Positions 23,826 through 36,566 of a stretch of DNA of 64,000 nucleotides are shown piece after piece. The stretch covers positions 179,072,065 through 179,136,064 of the forward strand of contig OY992537.1 in NCBI GenBank assembly GCA_963921195.1, in the 5' to 3' direction. This stretch comes from Pegoplata infirma (lineage: Eukaryota; Arthropoda; Insecta; Diptera; Anthomyiidae). Position 1 is the first letter of the stretch, and each line of letters opens with the position of its first letter. The notes beneath the pieces were generated by a model. That model worked only from the letters and a program-made list of their open reading frames with translations, did no database searches and had not been told where the DNA came from. The translations under genes were made by a program, and so were the position numbers.

Positions 23826-24180
23826 CCCTAGTAAAAAAGTTTTGATATAATGATATATAATTTGATACAATTATATTAAATTATGTATGACTTTTTATAT
23901 GTTCAGATCAAATTTTATCTAAGATATATTGAGGCTCCATTTTTTTATCTGAGGTTATACATAAATATATCTGACTTTATGTAATTATATAAATCTATAT
24001 TAATTTATATAAAATAAGATCAAGTGGATTTAATTGGATGTGACCAAAATTCGGATCTAATTGTATCATTTTTTATATTTGTGTATCTAAAATAATATAT
24101 TTAGATCAATATCTGATCCAACTTGATACAGCCAATTTTGAGATCAAATTAGATCTTAAAAGTTTTTTTTTTTACTCGGG
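23826..24180. mobile_element. MITE-like 355-bp insertion, copy 1
   Basis: A 355-bp non-coding insertion in the spacer between genes 24 and 25. Its ends are imperfect inverted repeats, CCCTAGTAAAAAA on the left and, reverse-complemented, CCCGAGTAAAAAA on the right. The uninserted site reads gcttttgcatc. The inserted site reads gcttt-element-tttgcatc, a net gain of 2 bp that fits a TT duplication. The interior is AT-rich with at least seven GATC words, many in agatcaa or ggatcta contexts, reminiscent of subterminal transposase-binding repeats. There is no ORF and no Pol III A/B box, so it is not a SINE. It looks like a non-autonomous DNA transposon. I cannot place it in a superfamily. Confidence 0.75.
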
Positions 24181-24600
24181 TTTGCATCTTTTTGTTATTT
24201 TTTTGGACAAAACAAAAATTTTATTAGAAATCTATTCAAATTTTACACATTTTATTGCAAATCGATAAAAATTTTACAAAATTTAATTTTAAAAAATATT
24301 TTTCAATGAAAATTTACGTTTTGCATGCACAAAAATTCTTTTTGTTTCTTTTTGCAATTTTTTTTGGACAAACCGAATATTTTTATTGAAAATCGATTAA
24401 AATTTACACAATTCAATTTAAAAAAATAAAAATCTATTAAACTTTCCGTTTTGCATGTAAACAAAATTTTTGCCATTTTTTGATTGATATTTGTAGGCAA
24501 ACTAAACCATTCTAATCAAAATCGTTAAAATTTTTTGTTAAATTTAATTAAAAAAAAAAAAAATCAACAAAATTTAAAAAAAAATCAAAAAAGTTGGTGG

Positions 24601-24720
24601 GAGCCAACAACACGCGGTGTTCCCAAGCGGTCCCCCATCTAAGTACTAACCGCGCCCGACGCTGCTTAATTTCGGTGATCGGACGAGAACCGATGTATTC
24701 AGCGTGGTATGGTCGTTGGC
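24601..24720 (-). rRNA. 5S rRNA: 5S rRNA gene 25
   Basis: Reference sequence, T6, family B unit directly right of MITE copy 1 (element ends 420 bp beyond the gene's 3' end). Upstream caaggaaatg. Confidence 0.97.
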
Positions 24721-25591
24721 GAAAGAACATAGTTTAAGTAACAACACATTTGTTCATTTCTTTTTTGTTTGCCGTGGGGGGACGAATATTTTTAATAAAG
24801 ATTCTATCTCCTGAGCACTCAATGTTATGAAAAGTGCGGTGTAGTCAAGGAAATGATGCCAGATTTTAGTTTTTAAATCATCATTATTTGGGAATTTAAA
24901 TTTTAAAAAATAAAATTTTAAAAAATATTTTTCACTGAAAATTTACGATTTGTACGAGAATTTTTTTTTTAATAATTTTTTTGAACAAACCGAATATTTT
25001 TATTGAAAATCTATAAAAATATTATAAGCAAAACGTTTTTAGATGCACACACACAACCACCATATTCTTTTTTCATTACTTGAGTATTTCATTTTAGTCT
25101 GTCACTATGTTTAGCTTTTATATACAGAACAACGCACAAAATGTTTTGTAGTTTAATTCTGTTTTTTTGCTTTTGCATCTTTTTGTTATTTTTTTGGACA
25201 AAACAAAAATTTTATTAGAAATCTATTCAAATTTTACACATTTTATTGCAAATCGATAAAAATTTTACAAAATTTAATTTTAAAAAATATTTTTCAATGA
25301 AAATTTACGTTTTGCATGCACAAAAATTATTTTTGTTTCTTTTTGCAATTTTTTTTGGACAAACCGAATATTTTTATTGAAAATCGATTAAAATTTACAC
25401 AATTCAATTTAAAAAAATAAAAATCTATTAAACTTTCCGTTTTGCATGTAAAAAAAAATTTTGCCATTTTTTGATTGATATTTGTAGGCAAACTAAACCA
25501 TTCTAATCAAAATCGTTAAAATTTTTTGTTAAATTTAATTAAAAAAAAAAAAAATCAACAAAATTTAAAAAAAAATCCAAAAAGTTGGTGG

Positions 25592-25711
25592 GAGCCAACA
25601 ACACGCGGTGTTCCCAAGCGGTCCCCCATCTAAGTACTAACCGCGCCCGACGCTGCTTAATTTCGGTGATCGGACGAGAACCGATGTATTCAGCGTGGTA
25701 TGGTCGTTGGC
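25592..25711 (-). rRNA. 5S rRNA: 5S rRNA gene 26
   Basis: Reference sequence, T5. Downstream spacer mixes a B start (gcacaaaaattatttttg) with gtaaaaaaaaattttgcc; upstream is family C. A recombinant unit. Confidence 0.97.
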
Positions 25712-26564
25712 GAAAGAACATAGTTTAAGTAACAACACATTTGTTCATTTCTTTTTTGTTTGCCGTGGGGGGACGAATATTTTTAATAAAGATTCTATCT
25801 CCTGAGCACTCAATGTTATGAAAAGTGCGGTGTAGTCAAGAAAATGATGCCAGATTTTAGTTTTTAAATCATCATTATTTGGGAATTTAAATTTTACAAA
25901 ATAAAATTTTAAAAAATATTTTTCACTGAAAATTTACGATTTGCAAGAGAATTTTTTTTTTAAATAATTTTTTTAATAAAATAAAACAAAAATATTATAC
26001 ACAAAACGTTTTTAGATGCACACACACAACCACCACATTCTTTTTTCATTACTTGAGTATTTCATTTTAGTCTGTCACTATGTTTAGCTTTTATATACAG
26101 AACAACGCACAAAATGTTTTGTAGTTTAATTCTGTTTTTTTGCTTTTGCATCTTTTTGTTATTTTTTTGGACAAAACAGAAATTTTATTAGAAATCTATT
26201 CAAATTTTACACATTTTATTGCAAATCGATAAAAATTTTACAAAATTTAATTTTAAAAAATATTTTTCAATGAAAATTTACGTTTTGCATGCAAAAAAAT
26301 TGTTTTTGTTTCTTTTTGCAATTTTTTTTGGACAAACCGAATATTTTTATTGAAAATCGATTAAAATTTACACAATTCAATTTAAAAAAATAAAAATCTA
26401 TTAAACTTTCCGTTTTGCATGTAAAAAAAAAATTTGCCATTTTTTGATTGATATTTGTAGGCAAACTAAACCATTCTAATCAAAATCGTTAAAATTTTTT
26501 GTTAAATTTAATTAAAAAAAAAAAAAATCAACAAAATTTAAAAAAAAATCCAAAAAGTTGGTGG

Positions 26565-26684
26565 GAGCCAACAACACGCGGTGTTCCCAAGCGGTCCCCC
26601 ATCTAAGTACTAACCGCGCCCGACGCTGCTTAATTTCGGTGATCGGACGAGAACCGATGTATTCAGCGTGGTATGGTCGTTGGC
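26565..26684 (-). rRNA. 5S rRNA: 5S rRNA gene 27
   Basis: Reference sequence, T5, family C on both sides, equivalent to gene 24 by position and variants. Confidence 0.97.
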
Positions 26685-27119
26685 GAAAGAACATAGTTTA
26701 AGTAACAACACATTTGTTCATTTCTTTTTTGTTTGCCGTGGGGGGACGAATATTTTTAATAAAGATTCTATCTCCTGAGCACTCAATGTTATGAAAAGTG
26801 CGGTGTAGTCAAGAAAATGATGCCAGATTTTAGTTTTTAAATCATCATTATTTGGGAATTTAAATTTTACAAAATAAAATTTTAAAAAATATTTTTCACT
26901 GAAAATTTACGATTTGCAAGAGAATTTTTTTTTTAAATAATTTTTTTAATAAAATAAAACAAAAATATTATACACAAAACGTTTTTAGATGCACACACAC
27001 AACCACCACATTCTTTTTTCATTACTTGAGTATTTCATTTTAGTCTGTCACTATGTTTAGCTTTTATATACAGAACAACGCACAAAATGTTTTGTAGTTT
27101 AATTCTGTTTTTTTGCTTT

Positions 27120-27474
27120 CCCTAGTAAAAAAGTTTTGATATAATGATATATAATTTGATACAATTATATTAAATTATGTATGACTTTTTATATGTTCAG
27201 ATCAAATTTTATCTAAGATATATTGAGGCTCCATTTTTTTATCTGAGGTTATACATAAATATATCTGACTTTATGTAATTATATAAATCTATATTAATTT
27301 ATATAAAATAAGATCAAGTGGATTTAATTGGATGTGACCAAAATTCGGATCTAATTGTATCATTTTTTATATTTGTGTATCTAAAATAATATATTTAGAT
27401 CAATATCTGATCCAACTTGATACAGCCAATTTTGAGATCAAATTAGATCTTAAAAGTTTTTTTTTTTACTCGGG
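27120..27474. mobile_element. MITE-like insertion, copy 2
   Basis: Same 355 bp, same target position and same flanks as copy 1 (C unit left, B unit right), 3,294 bp away. Confidence 0.75.
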
Positions 27475-27894
27475 TTTGCATCTTTTTGTTATTTTTTTGG
27501 ACAAAACAAAAATTTTATTAGAAATCTATTCAAATTTTACACATTTTATTGCAAATCGATAAAAATTTTACAAAATTTAATTTTAAAAAATATTTTTCAA
27601 TGAAAATTTACGTTTTGCATGCACAAAAATTCTTTTTGTTTCTTTTTGCAATTTTTTTTGGACAAACCGAATATTTTTATTGAAAATCGATTAAAATTTA
27701 CACAATTCAATTTAAAAAAATAAAAATCTATTAAACTTTCCGTTTTGCATGTAAACAAAATTTTTGCCATTTTTTGATTGATATTTGTAGGCAAACTAAA
27801 CCATTCTAATCAAAATCGTTAAAATTTTTTGTTAAATTTAATTAAAAAAAAAAAAAATCAACAAAATTTAAAAAAAAATCAAAAAAGTTGGTGG

Positions 27895-28014
27895 GAGCCA
27901 ACAACACGCGGTGTTCCCAAGCGGTCCCCCATCTAAGTACTAACCGCGCCCGACGCTGCTTAATTTCGGTGATCGGACGAGAACCGATGTATTCAGCGTG
28001 GTATGGTCGTTGGC
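27895..28014 (-). rRNA. 5S rRNA: 5S rRNA gene 28
   Basis: Reference sequence, T6. Positional twin of gene 25 in the next higher-order repeat. Confidence 0.97.
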
Positions 28015-28885
28015 GAAAGAACATAGTTTAAGTAACAACACATTTGTTCATTTCTTTTTTGTTTGCCGTGGGGGGACGAATATTTTTAATAAAGATTCTA
28101 TCTCCTGAGCACTCAATGTTATGAAAAGTGCGGTGTAGTCAAGGAAATGATGCCAGATTTTAGTTTTTAAATCATCATTATTTGGGAATTTAAATTTTAA
28201 AAAATAAAATTTTAAAAAATATTTTTCACTGAAAATTTACGATTTGTACGAGAATTTTTTTTTTAATAATTTTTTTGAACAAACCGAATATTTTTATTGA
28301 AAATCTATAAAAATATTATAAGCAAAACGTTTTTAGATGCACACACACAACCACCATATTCTTTTTTCATTACTTGAGTATTTCATTTTAGTCTGTCACT
28401 ATGTTTAGCTTTTATATACAGAACAACGCACAAAATGTTTTGTAGTTTAATTCTGTTTTTTTGCTTTTGCATCTTTTTGTTATTTTTTTGGACAAAACAA
28501 AAATTTTATTAGAAATCTATTCAAATTTTACACATTTTATTGCAAATCGATAAAAATTTTACAAAATTTAATTTTAAAAAATATTTTTCAATGAAAATTT
28601 ACGTTTTGCATGCACAAAAATTATTTTTGTTTCTTTTTGCAATTTTTTTTGGACAAACCGAATATTTTTATTGAAAATCGATTAAAATTTACACAATTCA
28701 ATTTAAAAAAATAAAAATCTATTAAACTTTCCGTTTTGCATGTAAAAAAAAATTTTGCCATTTTTTGATTGATATTTGTAGGCAAACTAAACCATTCTAA
28801 TCAAAATCGTTAAAATTTTTTGTTAAATTTAATTAAAAAAAAAAAAAATCAACAAAATTTAAAAAAAAATCCAAAAAGTTGGTGG

Positions 28886-29005
28886 GAGCCAACAACACGC
28901 GGTGTTCCCAAGCGGTCCCCCATCTAAGTACTAACCGCGCCCGACGCTGCTTAATTTCGGTGATCGGACGAGAACCGATGTATTCAGCGTGGTATGGTCG
29001 TTGGC
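28886..29005 (-). rRNA. 5S rRNA: 5S rRNA gene 29
   Basis: Reference sequence, T5. Twin of gene 26, family C upstream. Confidence 0.97.
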
Positions 29006-29858
29006 GAAAGAACATAGTTTAAGTAACAACACATTTGTTCATTTCTTTTTTGTTTGCCGTGGGGGGACGAATATTTTTAATAAAGATTCTATCTCCTGAG
29101 CACTCAATGTTATGAAAAGTGCGGTGTAGTCAAGAAAATGATGCCAGATTTTAGTTTTTAAATCATCATTATTTGGGAATTTAAATTTTACAAAATAAAA
29201 TTTTAAAAAATATTTTTCACTGAAAATTTACGATTTGCAAGAGAATTTTTTTTTTAAATAATTTTTTTAATAAAATAAAACAAAAATATTATACACAAAA
29301 CGTTTTTAGATGCACACACACAACCACCACATTCTTTTTTCATTACTTGAGTATTTCATTTTAGTCTGTCACTATGTTTAGCTTTTATATACAGAACAAC
29401 GCACAAAATGTTTTGTAGTTTAATTCTGTTTTTTTGCTTTTGCATCTTTTTGTTATTTTTTTGGACAAAACAGAAATTTTATTAGAAATCTATTCAAATT
29501 TTACACATTTTATTGCAAATCGATAAAAATTTTACAAAATTTAATTTTAAAAAATATTTTTCAATGAAAATTTACGTTTTGCATGCAAAAAAATTGTTTT
29601 TGTTTCTTTTTGCAATTTTTTTTGGACAAACCGAATATTTTTATTGAAAATCGATTAAAATTTACACAATTCAATTTAAAAAAATAAAAATCTATTAAAC
29701 TTTCCGTTTTGCATGTAAAAAAAAAATTTGCCATTTTTTGATTGATATTTGTAGGCAAACTAAACCATTCTAATCAAAATCGTTAAAATTTTTTGTTAAA
29801 TTTAATTAAAAAAAAAAAAAATCAACAAAATTTAAAAAAAAATCCAAAAAGTTGGTGG

Positions 29859-29978
29859 GAGCCAACAACACGCGGTGTTCCCAAGCGGTCCCCCATCTAA
29901 GTACTAACCGCGCCCGACGCTGCTTAATTTCGGTGATCGGACGAGAACCGATGTATTCAGCGTGGTATGGTCGTTGGC
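29859..29978 (-). rRNA. 5S rRNA: 5S rRNA gene 30
   Basis: Reference sequence, T5. Twin of gene 27 on its downstream side, but upstream it has gggaattaaaatttt and a shorter T-tract, which identify the exchange point of the expanded repeat. Confidence 0.97.
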
Positions 29979-30831
29979 GAAAGAACATAGTTTAAGTAAC
30001 AACACATTTGTTCATTTCTTTTTTGTTTGCCGTGGGGGGACGAATATTTTTAATAAAGATTCTATCTCCTGAGCACTCAATGTTATGAAAAGTGCGGTGT
30101 AGTCAAGAAAATGATGCCAGATTTTAGTTTTTAAATCATCATTATTTGGGAATTAAAATTTTACAAAATAAAATTTTAAAAAATATTTTTCACTGAAAAT
30201 TTACGATTTGCAAGAGAATTTTTTTTTAAATAATTTTTTTAATAAAATAAAACAAAAATATTATACACAAAACGTTTTTAGATGCACACACACAACCACC
30301 ACATTCTTTTTTCATTACTTGAGTATTTCATTTTAGTCTGTCACTATGTTTAGCTTTTATATACAGAACAACGCACAAAATGTTTTGTAGTTTAATTCTG
30401 TTTTTTTGCTTTTGCATCTTTTTGTTATTTTTTTGGACAAAACAGAAATTTTATTAGAAATCTATTCAAATTTTACACATTTTATTGCAAATCGATAAAA
30501 ATTTTACAAAATTTAATTTTAAAAAAATATTTTTCAATGAAAATTTACGTTTTGCATGCAAAAAAATTGTTTTTGTTTCTTTTTGCAATTTTTTTTGGAC
30601 AAACCGAATATTTTTATTGAAAATCGATTAAAATTTACACAATTCAATTTAAAAAAATAAAAATCTATTAAACTTTCCGTTTTGCATGTAAAAAAAAATT
30701 TTGCCATTTTTTGATTGATATTTGTAGGCAAACTAAACCATTCTAATCAAAATCGTTAAAATTTTTTGTTAAATTTAATTAAAAAAAAAAAAAATCAACA
30801 AAATTTAAAAAAAAATCCAAAAAGTTGGTGG

Positions 30832-30951
30832 GAGCCAACAACACGCGGTGTTCCCAAGCGGTCCCCCATCTAAGTACTAACCGCGCCCGACGCTGCTTAA
30901 TTTCGGTGATCGGACGAGAACCGATGTATTCAGCGTGGTATGGTCGTTGGC
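30832..30951 (-). rRNA. 5S rRNA: 5S rRNA gene 31
   Basis: Reference sequence, T5. The extra unit of the expanded repeat. Downstream spacer has ttttaaaaaaatattttt (one extra A), as in gene 34. Confidence 0.97.
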
Positions 30952-31386
30952 GAAAGAACATAGTTTAAGTAACAACACATTTGTTCATTTCTTTTTTGTT
31001 TGCCGTGGGGGGACGAATATTTTTAATAAAGATTCTATCTCCTGAGCACTCAATGTTATGAAAAGTGCGGTGTAGTCAAGAAAATGATGCCAGATTTTAG
31101 TTTTTAAATCATCATTATTTGGGAATTTAAATTTTACAAAATAAAATTTTAAAAAATATTTTTCACTGAAAATTTACGATTTGCAAGAGAATTTTTTTTT
31201 TAAATAATTTTTTTAATAAAATAAAACAAAAATATTATACACAAAACGTTTTTAGATGCACACACACAACCACCACATTCTTTTTTCATTACTTGAGTAT
31301 TTCATTTTAGTCTGTCACTATGTTTAGCTTTTATATACAGAACAACGCACAAAATGTTTTGTAGTTTAATTCTGTTTTTTTGCTTT

Positions 31387-31741
31387 CCCTAGTAAAAAAG
31401 TTTTGATATAATGATATATAATTTGATACAATTATATTAAATTATGTATGACTTTTTATATGTTCAGATCAAATTTTATCTAAGATATATTGAGGCTCCA
31501 TTTTTTTATCTGAGGTTATACATAAATATATCTGACTTTATGTAATTATATAAATCTATATTAATTTATATAAAATAAGATCAAGTGGATTTAATTGGAT
31601 GTGACCAAAATTCGGATCTAATTGTATCATTTTTTATATTTGTGTATCTAAAATAATATATTTAGATCAATATCTGATCCAACTTGATACAGCCAATTTT
31701 GAGATCAAATTAGATCTTAAAAGTTTTTTTTTTTACTCGGG
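31387..31741. mobile_element. MITE-like insertion, copy 3
   Basis: 355 bp between genes 31 and 32, with C unit left and B unit right. 4,267 bp from copy 2 because of the extra unit. Confidence 0.75.
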
Positions 31742-32161
31742 TTTGCATCTTTTTGTTATTTTTTTGGACAAAACAAAAATTTTATTAGAAATCTATTCAA
31801 ATTTTACACATTTTATTGCAAATCGATAAAAATTTTACAAAATTTAATTTTAAAAAATATTTTTCAATGAAAATTTACGTTTTGCATGCACAAAAATTCT
31901 TTTTGTTTCTTTTTGCAATTTTTTTTGGACAAACCGAATATTTTTATTGAAAATCGATTAAAATTTACACAATTCAATTTAAAAAAATAAAAATCTATTA
32001 AACTTTCCGTTTTGCATGTAAACAAAATTTTTGCCATTTTTTGATTGATATTTGTAGGCAAACTAAACCATTCTAATCAAAATCGTTAAAATTTTTTGTT
32101 AAATTTAATTAAAAAAAAAAAAAATCAACAAAATTTAAAAAAAAATCAAAAAAGTTGGTGG

Positions 32162-32281
32162 GAGCCAACAACACGCGGTGTTCCCAAGCGGTCCCCCATC
32201 TAAGTACTAACCGCGCCCGACGCTGCTTAATTTCGGTGATCGGACGAGAACCGATGTATTCAGCGTGGTATGGTCGTTGGC
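32162..32281 (-). rRNA. 5S rRNA: 5S rRNA gene 32
   Basis: Reference sequence, T6, family B unit right of MITE copy 3. Confidence 0.97.
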
Positions 32282-33152
32282 GAAAGAACATAGTTTAAGT
32301 AACAACACATTTGTTCATTTCTTTTTTGTTTGCCGTGGGGGGACGAATATTTTTAATAAAGATTCTATCTCCTGAGCACTCAATGTTATGAAAAGTGCGG
32401 TGTAGTCAAGGAAATGATGCCAGATTTTAGTTTTTAAATCATCATTATTTGGGAATTTAAATTTTAAAAAATAAAATTTTAAAAAATATTTTTCACTGAA
32501 AATTTACGATTTGTACGAGAATTTTTTTTTTAATAATTTTTTTGAACAAACCGAATATTTTTATTGAAAATCTATAAAAATATTATAAGCAAAACGTTTT
32601 TAGATGCACACACACAACCACCATATTCTTTTTTCATTACTTGAGTATTTCATTTTAGTCTGTCACTATGTTTAGCTTTTATATACAGAACAACGCACAA
32701 AATGTTTTGTAGTTTAATTCTGTTTTTTTGCTTTTGCATCTTTTTGTTATTTTTTTGGACAAAACAAAAATTTTATTAGAAATCTATTCAAATTTTACAC
32801 ATTTTATTGCAAATCGATAAAAATTTTACAAAATTTAATTTTAAAAAATATTTTTCAATGAAAATTTACGTTTTGCATGCACAAAAATTATTTTTGTTTC
32901 TTTTTGCAATTTTTTTTGGACAAACCGAATATTTTTATTGAAAATCGATTAAAATTTACACAATTCAATTTAAAAAAATAAAAATCTATTAAACTTTCCG
33001 TTTTGCATGTAAAAAAAAATTTTGCCATTTTTTGATTGATATTTGTAGGCAAACTAAACCATTCTAATCAAAATCGTTAAAATTTTTTGTTAAATTTAAT
33101 TAAAAAAAAAAAAAATCAACAAAATTTAAAAAAAAATCCAAAAAGTTGGTGG

Positions 33153-33272
33153 GAGCCAACAACACGCGGTGTTCCCAAGCGGTCCCCCATCTAAGTACTA
33201 ACCGCGCCCGACGCTGCTTAATTTCGGTGATCGGACGAGAACCGATGTATTCAGCGTGGTATGGTCGTTGGC
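33153..33272 (-). rRNA. 5S rRNA: 5S rRNA gene 33
   Basis: Reference sequence, T5. Upstream gggaattaaaatttt as in gene 30, then family C. Confidence 0.97.
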
Positions 33273-34125
33273 GAAAGAACATAGTTTAAGTAACAACACA
33301 TTTGTTCATTTCTTTTTTGTTTGCCGTGGGGGGACGAATATTTTTAATAAAGATTCTATCTCCTGAGCACTCAATGTTATGAAAAGTGCGGTGTAGTCAA
33401 GAAAATGATGCCAGATTTTAGTTTTTAAATCATCATTATTTGGGAATTAAAATTTTACAAAATAAAATTTTAAAAAATATTTTTCACTGAAAATTTACGA
33501 TTTGCAAGAGAATTTTTTTTTAAATAATTTTTTTAATAAAATAAAACAAAAATATTATACACAAAACGTTTTTAGATGCACACACACAACCACCACATTC
33601 TTTTTTCATTACTTGAGTATTTCATTTTAGTCTGTCACTATGTTTAGCTTTTATATACAGAACAACGCACAAAATGTTTTGTAGTTTAATTCTGTTTTTT
33701 TGCTTTTGCATCTTTTTGTTATTTTTTTGGACAAAACAGAAATTTTATTAGAAATCTATTCAAATTTTACACATTTTATTGCAAATCGATAAAAATTTTA
33801 CAAAATTTAATTTTAAAAAAATATTTTTCAATGAAAATTTACGTTTTGCATGCAAAAAAATTGTTTTTGTTTCTTTTTGCAATTTTTTTTGGACAAACCG
33901 AATATTTTTATTGAAAATCGATTAAAATTTACACAATTCAATTTAAAAAAATAAAAATCTATTAAACTTTCCGTTTTGCATGTAAAAAAAAATTTTGCCA
34001 TTTTTTGATTGATATTTGTAGGCAAACTAAACCATTCTAATCAAAATCGTTAAAATTTTTTGTTAAATTTAATTAAAAAAAAAAAAAATCAACAAAATTT
34101 AAAAAAAAATCCAAAAAGTTGGTGG

Positions 34126-34245
34126 GAGCCAACAACACGCGGTGTTCCCAAGCGGTCCCCCATCTAAGTACTAACCGCGCCCGACGCTGCTTAATTTCGG
34201 TGATCGGACGAGAACCGATGTATTCAGCGTGGTATGGTCGTTGGC
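34126..34245 (-). rRNA. 5S rRNA: 5S rRNA gene 34
   Basis: Reference sequence, T5. Last family C unit. Twin of gene 31. Confidence 0.97.
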
Positions 34246-34680
34246 GAAAGAACATAGTTTAAGTAACAACACATTTGTTCATTTCTTTTTTGTTTGCCGT
34301 GGGGGGACGAATATTTTTAATAAAGATTCTATCTCCTGAGCACTCAATGTTATGAAAAGTGCGGTGTAGTCAAGAAAATGATGCCAGATTTTAGTTTTTA
34401 AATCATCATTATTTGGGAATTTAAATTTTACAAAATAAAATTTTAAAAAATATTTTTCACTGAAAATTTACGATTTGCAAGAGAATTTTTTTTTTAAATA
34501 ATTTTTTTAATAAAATAAAACAAAAATATTATACACAAAACGTTTTTAGATGCACACACACAACCACCACATTCTTTTTTCATTACTTGAGTATTTCATT
34601 TTAGTCTGTCACTATGTTTAGCTTTTATATACAGAACAACGCACAAAATGTTTTGTAGTTTAATTCTGTTTTTTTGCTTT

Positions 34681-35035
34681 CCCTAGTAAAAAAGTTTTGA
34701 TATAATGATATATAATTTGATACAATTATATTAAATTATGTATGACTTTTTATATGTTCAGATCAAATTTTATCTAAGATATATTGAGGCTCCATTTTTT
34801 TATCTGAGGTTATACATAAATATATCTGACTTTATGTAATTATATAAATCTATATTAATTTATATAAAATAAGATCAAGTGGATTTAATTGGATGTGACC
34901 AAAATTCGGATCTAATTGTATCATTTTTTATATTTGTGTATCTAAAATAATATATTTAGATCAATATCTGATCCAACTTGATACAGCCAATTTTGAGATC
35001 AAATTAGATCTTAAAAGTTTTTTTTTTTACTCGGG
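34681..35035. mobile_element. MITE-like insertion, copy 4
   Basis: 355 bp closing the higher-order repeat region. Left flank is C, right flank B. The following units (genes 35-39) revert to plain spacers, so the higher-order pattern stops here. Confidence 0.75.
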
Positions 35036-35455
35036 TTTGCATCTTTTTGTTATTTTTTTGGACAAAACAAAAATTTTATTAGAAATCTATTCAAATTTTA
35101 CACATTTTATTGCAAATCGATAAAAATTTTACAAAATTTAATTTTAAAAAATATTTTTCAATGAAAATTTACGTTTTGCATGCACAAAAATTCTTTTTGT
35201 TTCTTTTTGCAATTTTTTTTGGACAAACCGAATATTTTTATTGAAAATCGATTAAAATTTACACAATTCAATTTAAAAAAATAAAAATCTATTAAACTTT
35301 CCGTTTTGCATGTAAACAAAATTTTTGCCATTTTTTGATTGATATTTGTAGGCAAACTAAACCATTCTAATCAAAATCGTTAAAATTTTTTGTTAAATTT
35401 AATTAAAAAAAATAAAAATCAACAAAATTTAAAAAAAAATCAAAAAAGTTGGTGG

Positions 35456-35575
35456 GAGCCAACAACACGCGGTGTTCCCAAGCGGTCCCCCATCTAAGTA
35501 CTAACCGCGCCCGACGCTGCTTAATTTCGGTGATCGGACGAGAACCGATGTATTCAGCGTGGTATGGTCGTTGGC
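35456..35575 (-). rRNA. 5S rRNA: 5S rRNA gene 35
   Basis: Reference sequence, T6. The distal A14 tract is interrupted (aaaaaaaataaaaatc), shared only with gene 36. Confidence 0.97.
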
Positions 35576-36446
35576 GAAAGAACATAGTTTAAGTAACAAC
35601 ACATTTGTTCATTTCTTTTTTGTTTGCCGTGGGGGGACGAATATTTTTAATAAAGATTCTATCTCCTGAGCACTCAATGTTATGAAAAGTGCGGTGTAGT
35701 CAAGAAAATGATGCCAGATTTTAGTTTTTAAATCATCATTATTTGGGAATTTAAATTTTAAAAAATAAAATTTTAAAAAATATTTTTCACTGAAAATTTA
35801 CGATTTGTACGAGAATTTTTTTTTTAATAATTTTTTTGAACAAACCGAATATTTTTATTGAAAATCTATAAAAATATTATAAGCAAAACGTTTTTAGATG
35901 CACACACACAACCACCATATTCTTTTTTCATTACTTGAGTATTTCATTTTAGTCTGTCACTATGTTTAGCTTTTATATACAGAACAACGCACAAAATGTT
36001 TTGTAGTTTAATTCTGTTTTTTTGCTTTTGCATCTTTTTGTTATTTTTTTGGACAAAACAAAAATTTTATTAGAAATCTATTCAAATTTTACACATTTTA
36101 TTGCAAATCGATAAAAATTTTACAAAATTTAATTTTAAAAAATATTTTTCAATGAAAATTTACGTTTTGCATGCACAAAAATTCTTTTTGTTTCTTTTTG
36201 CAATTTTTTTTGGACAAACCGAATATTTTTATTGAAAATCGATTAAAATTTACACAATTCAATTTAAAAAAATAAAAATCTATTAAACTTTCCGTTTTGC
36301 ATGTAAACAAAATTTTTGCCATTTTTTGATTGATATTTGTAGGCAAACTAAACCATTCTAATCAAAATCGTTAAAATTTTTTGTTAAATTTAATTAAAAA
36401 AAATAAAAATCAACAAAATTTAAAAAAAAATCCAAAAAGTTGGTGG

Positions 36447-36566
36447 GAGCCAACAACACGCGGTGTTCCCAAGCGGTCCCCCATCTAAGTACTAACCGCG
36501 CCCGACGCTGCTTAATTTCGGTGATCGGACGAGAACCGATGTATTCAGCGTGGTATGGTCGTTGGC
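36447..36566 (-). rRNA. 5S rRNA: 5S rRNA gene 36
   Basis: Reference sequence, T5 terminator in an otherwise B-like unit. Upstream combines gggaattaaaatttt and gcaagag (C/X features) with ataagcaaaacg (B feature), a clear mosaic. Confidence 0.97.

Larger units (their letters stand above)
23826..27119. repeat. higher-order repeat, period 1 (3,294 bp)
   Basis: MITE, gene 25 (B type), gene 26 (B to C) and gene 27 (C type), then the next MITE. It recurs at 27,120 and 31,387 with the same internal spacings (1,330, 991 and 973 bp between genes), so three or four units move as one block. The gene 27 spacer carries the gtaaaaaaaaaatttgcc variant also seen at genes 24 and 30. Confidence 0.85.
27120..31386. 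repeat. higher-order repeat, period 2, expanded (4,267 bp)
   Basis: Holds the MITE and genes 28, 29, 30 and 31, one 973-bp unit more than its neighbours. Gene 30 has the left-hand variant seen in period 1 (gtaaaaaaaaaatttgcc) and the upstream variant seen in period 3 (gggaattaaaatttt). It therefore reads as the product of unequal exchange between the two forms. Confidence 0.8.
31387..34680. repeat. higher-order repeat, period 3 (3,294 bp)
   Basis: MITE plus genes 32, 33 and 34. Length equals period 1, but the variants near genes 33 and 34 match the right half of period 2 (genes 30 and 31) rather than period 1. Confidence 0.85.

Noticed and set aside
23826..24180. MITE interpreted as a SINE or a solo LTR
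   Set aside because: No Pol III A/B boxes and no A-tail typical of a SINE; ends are inverted CCC/GGG repeats rather than TG/CA; the net duplication is 2 bp rather than 4-6.
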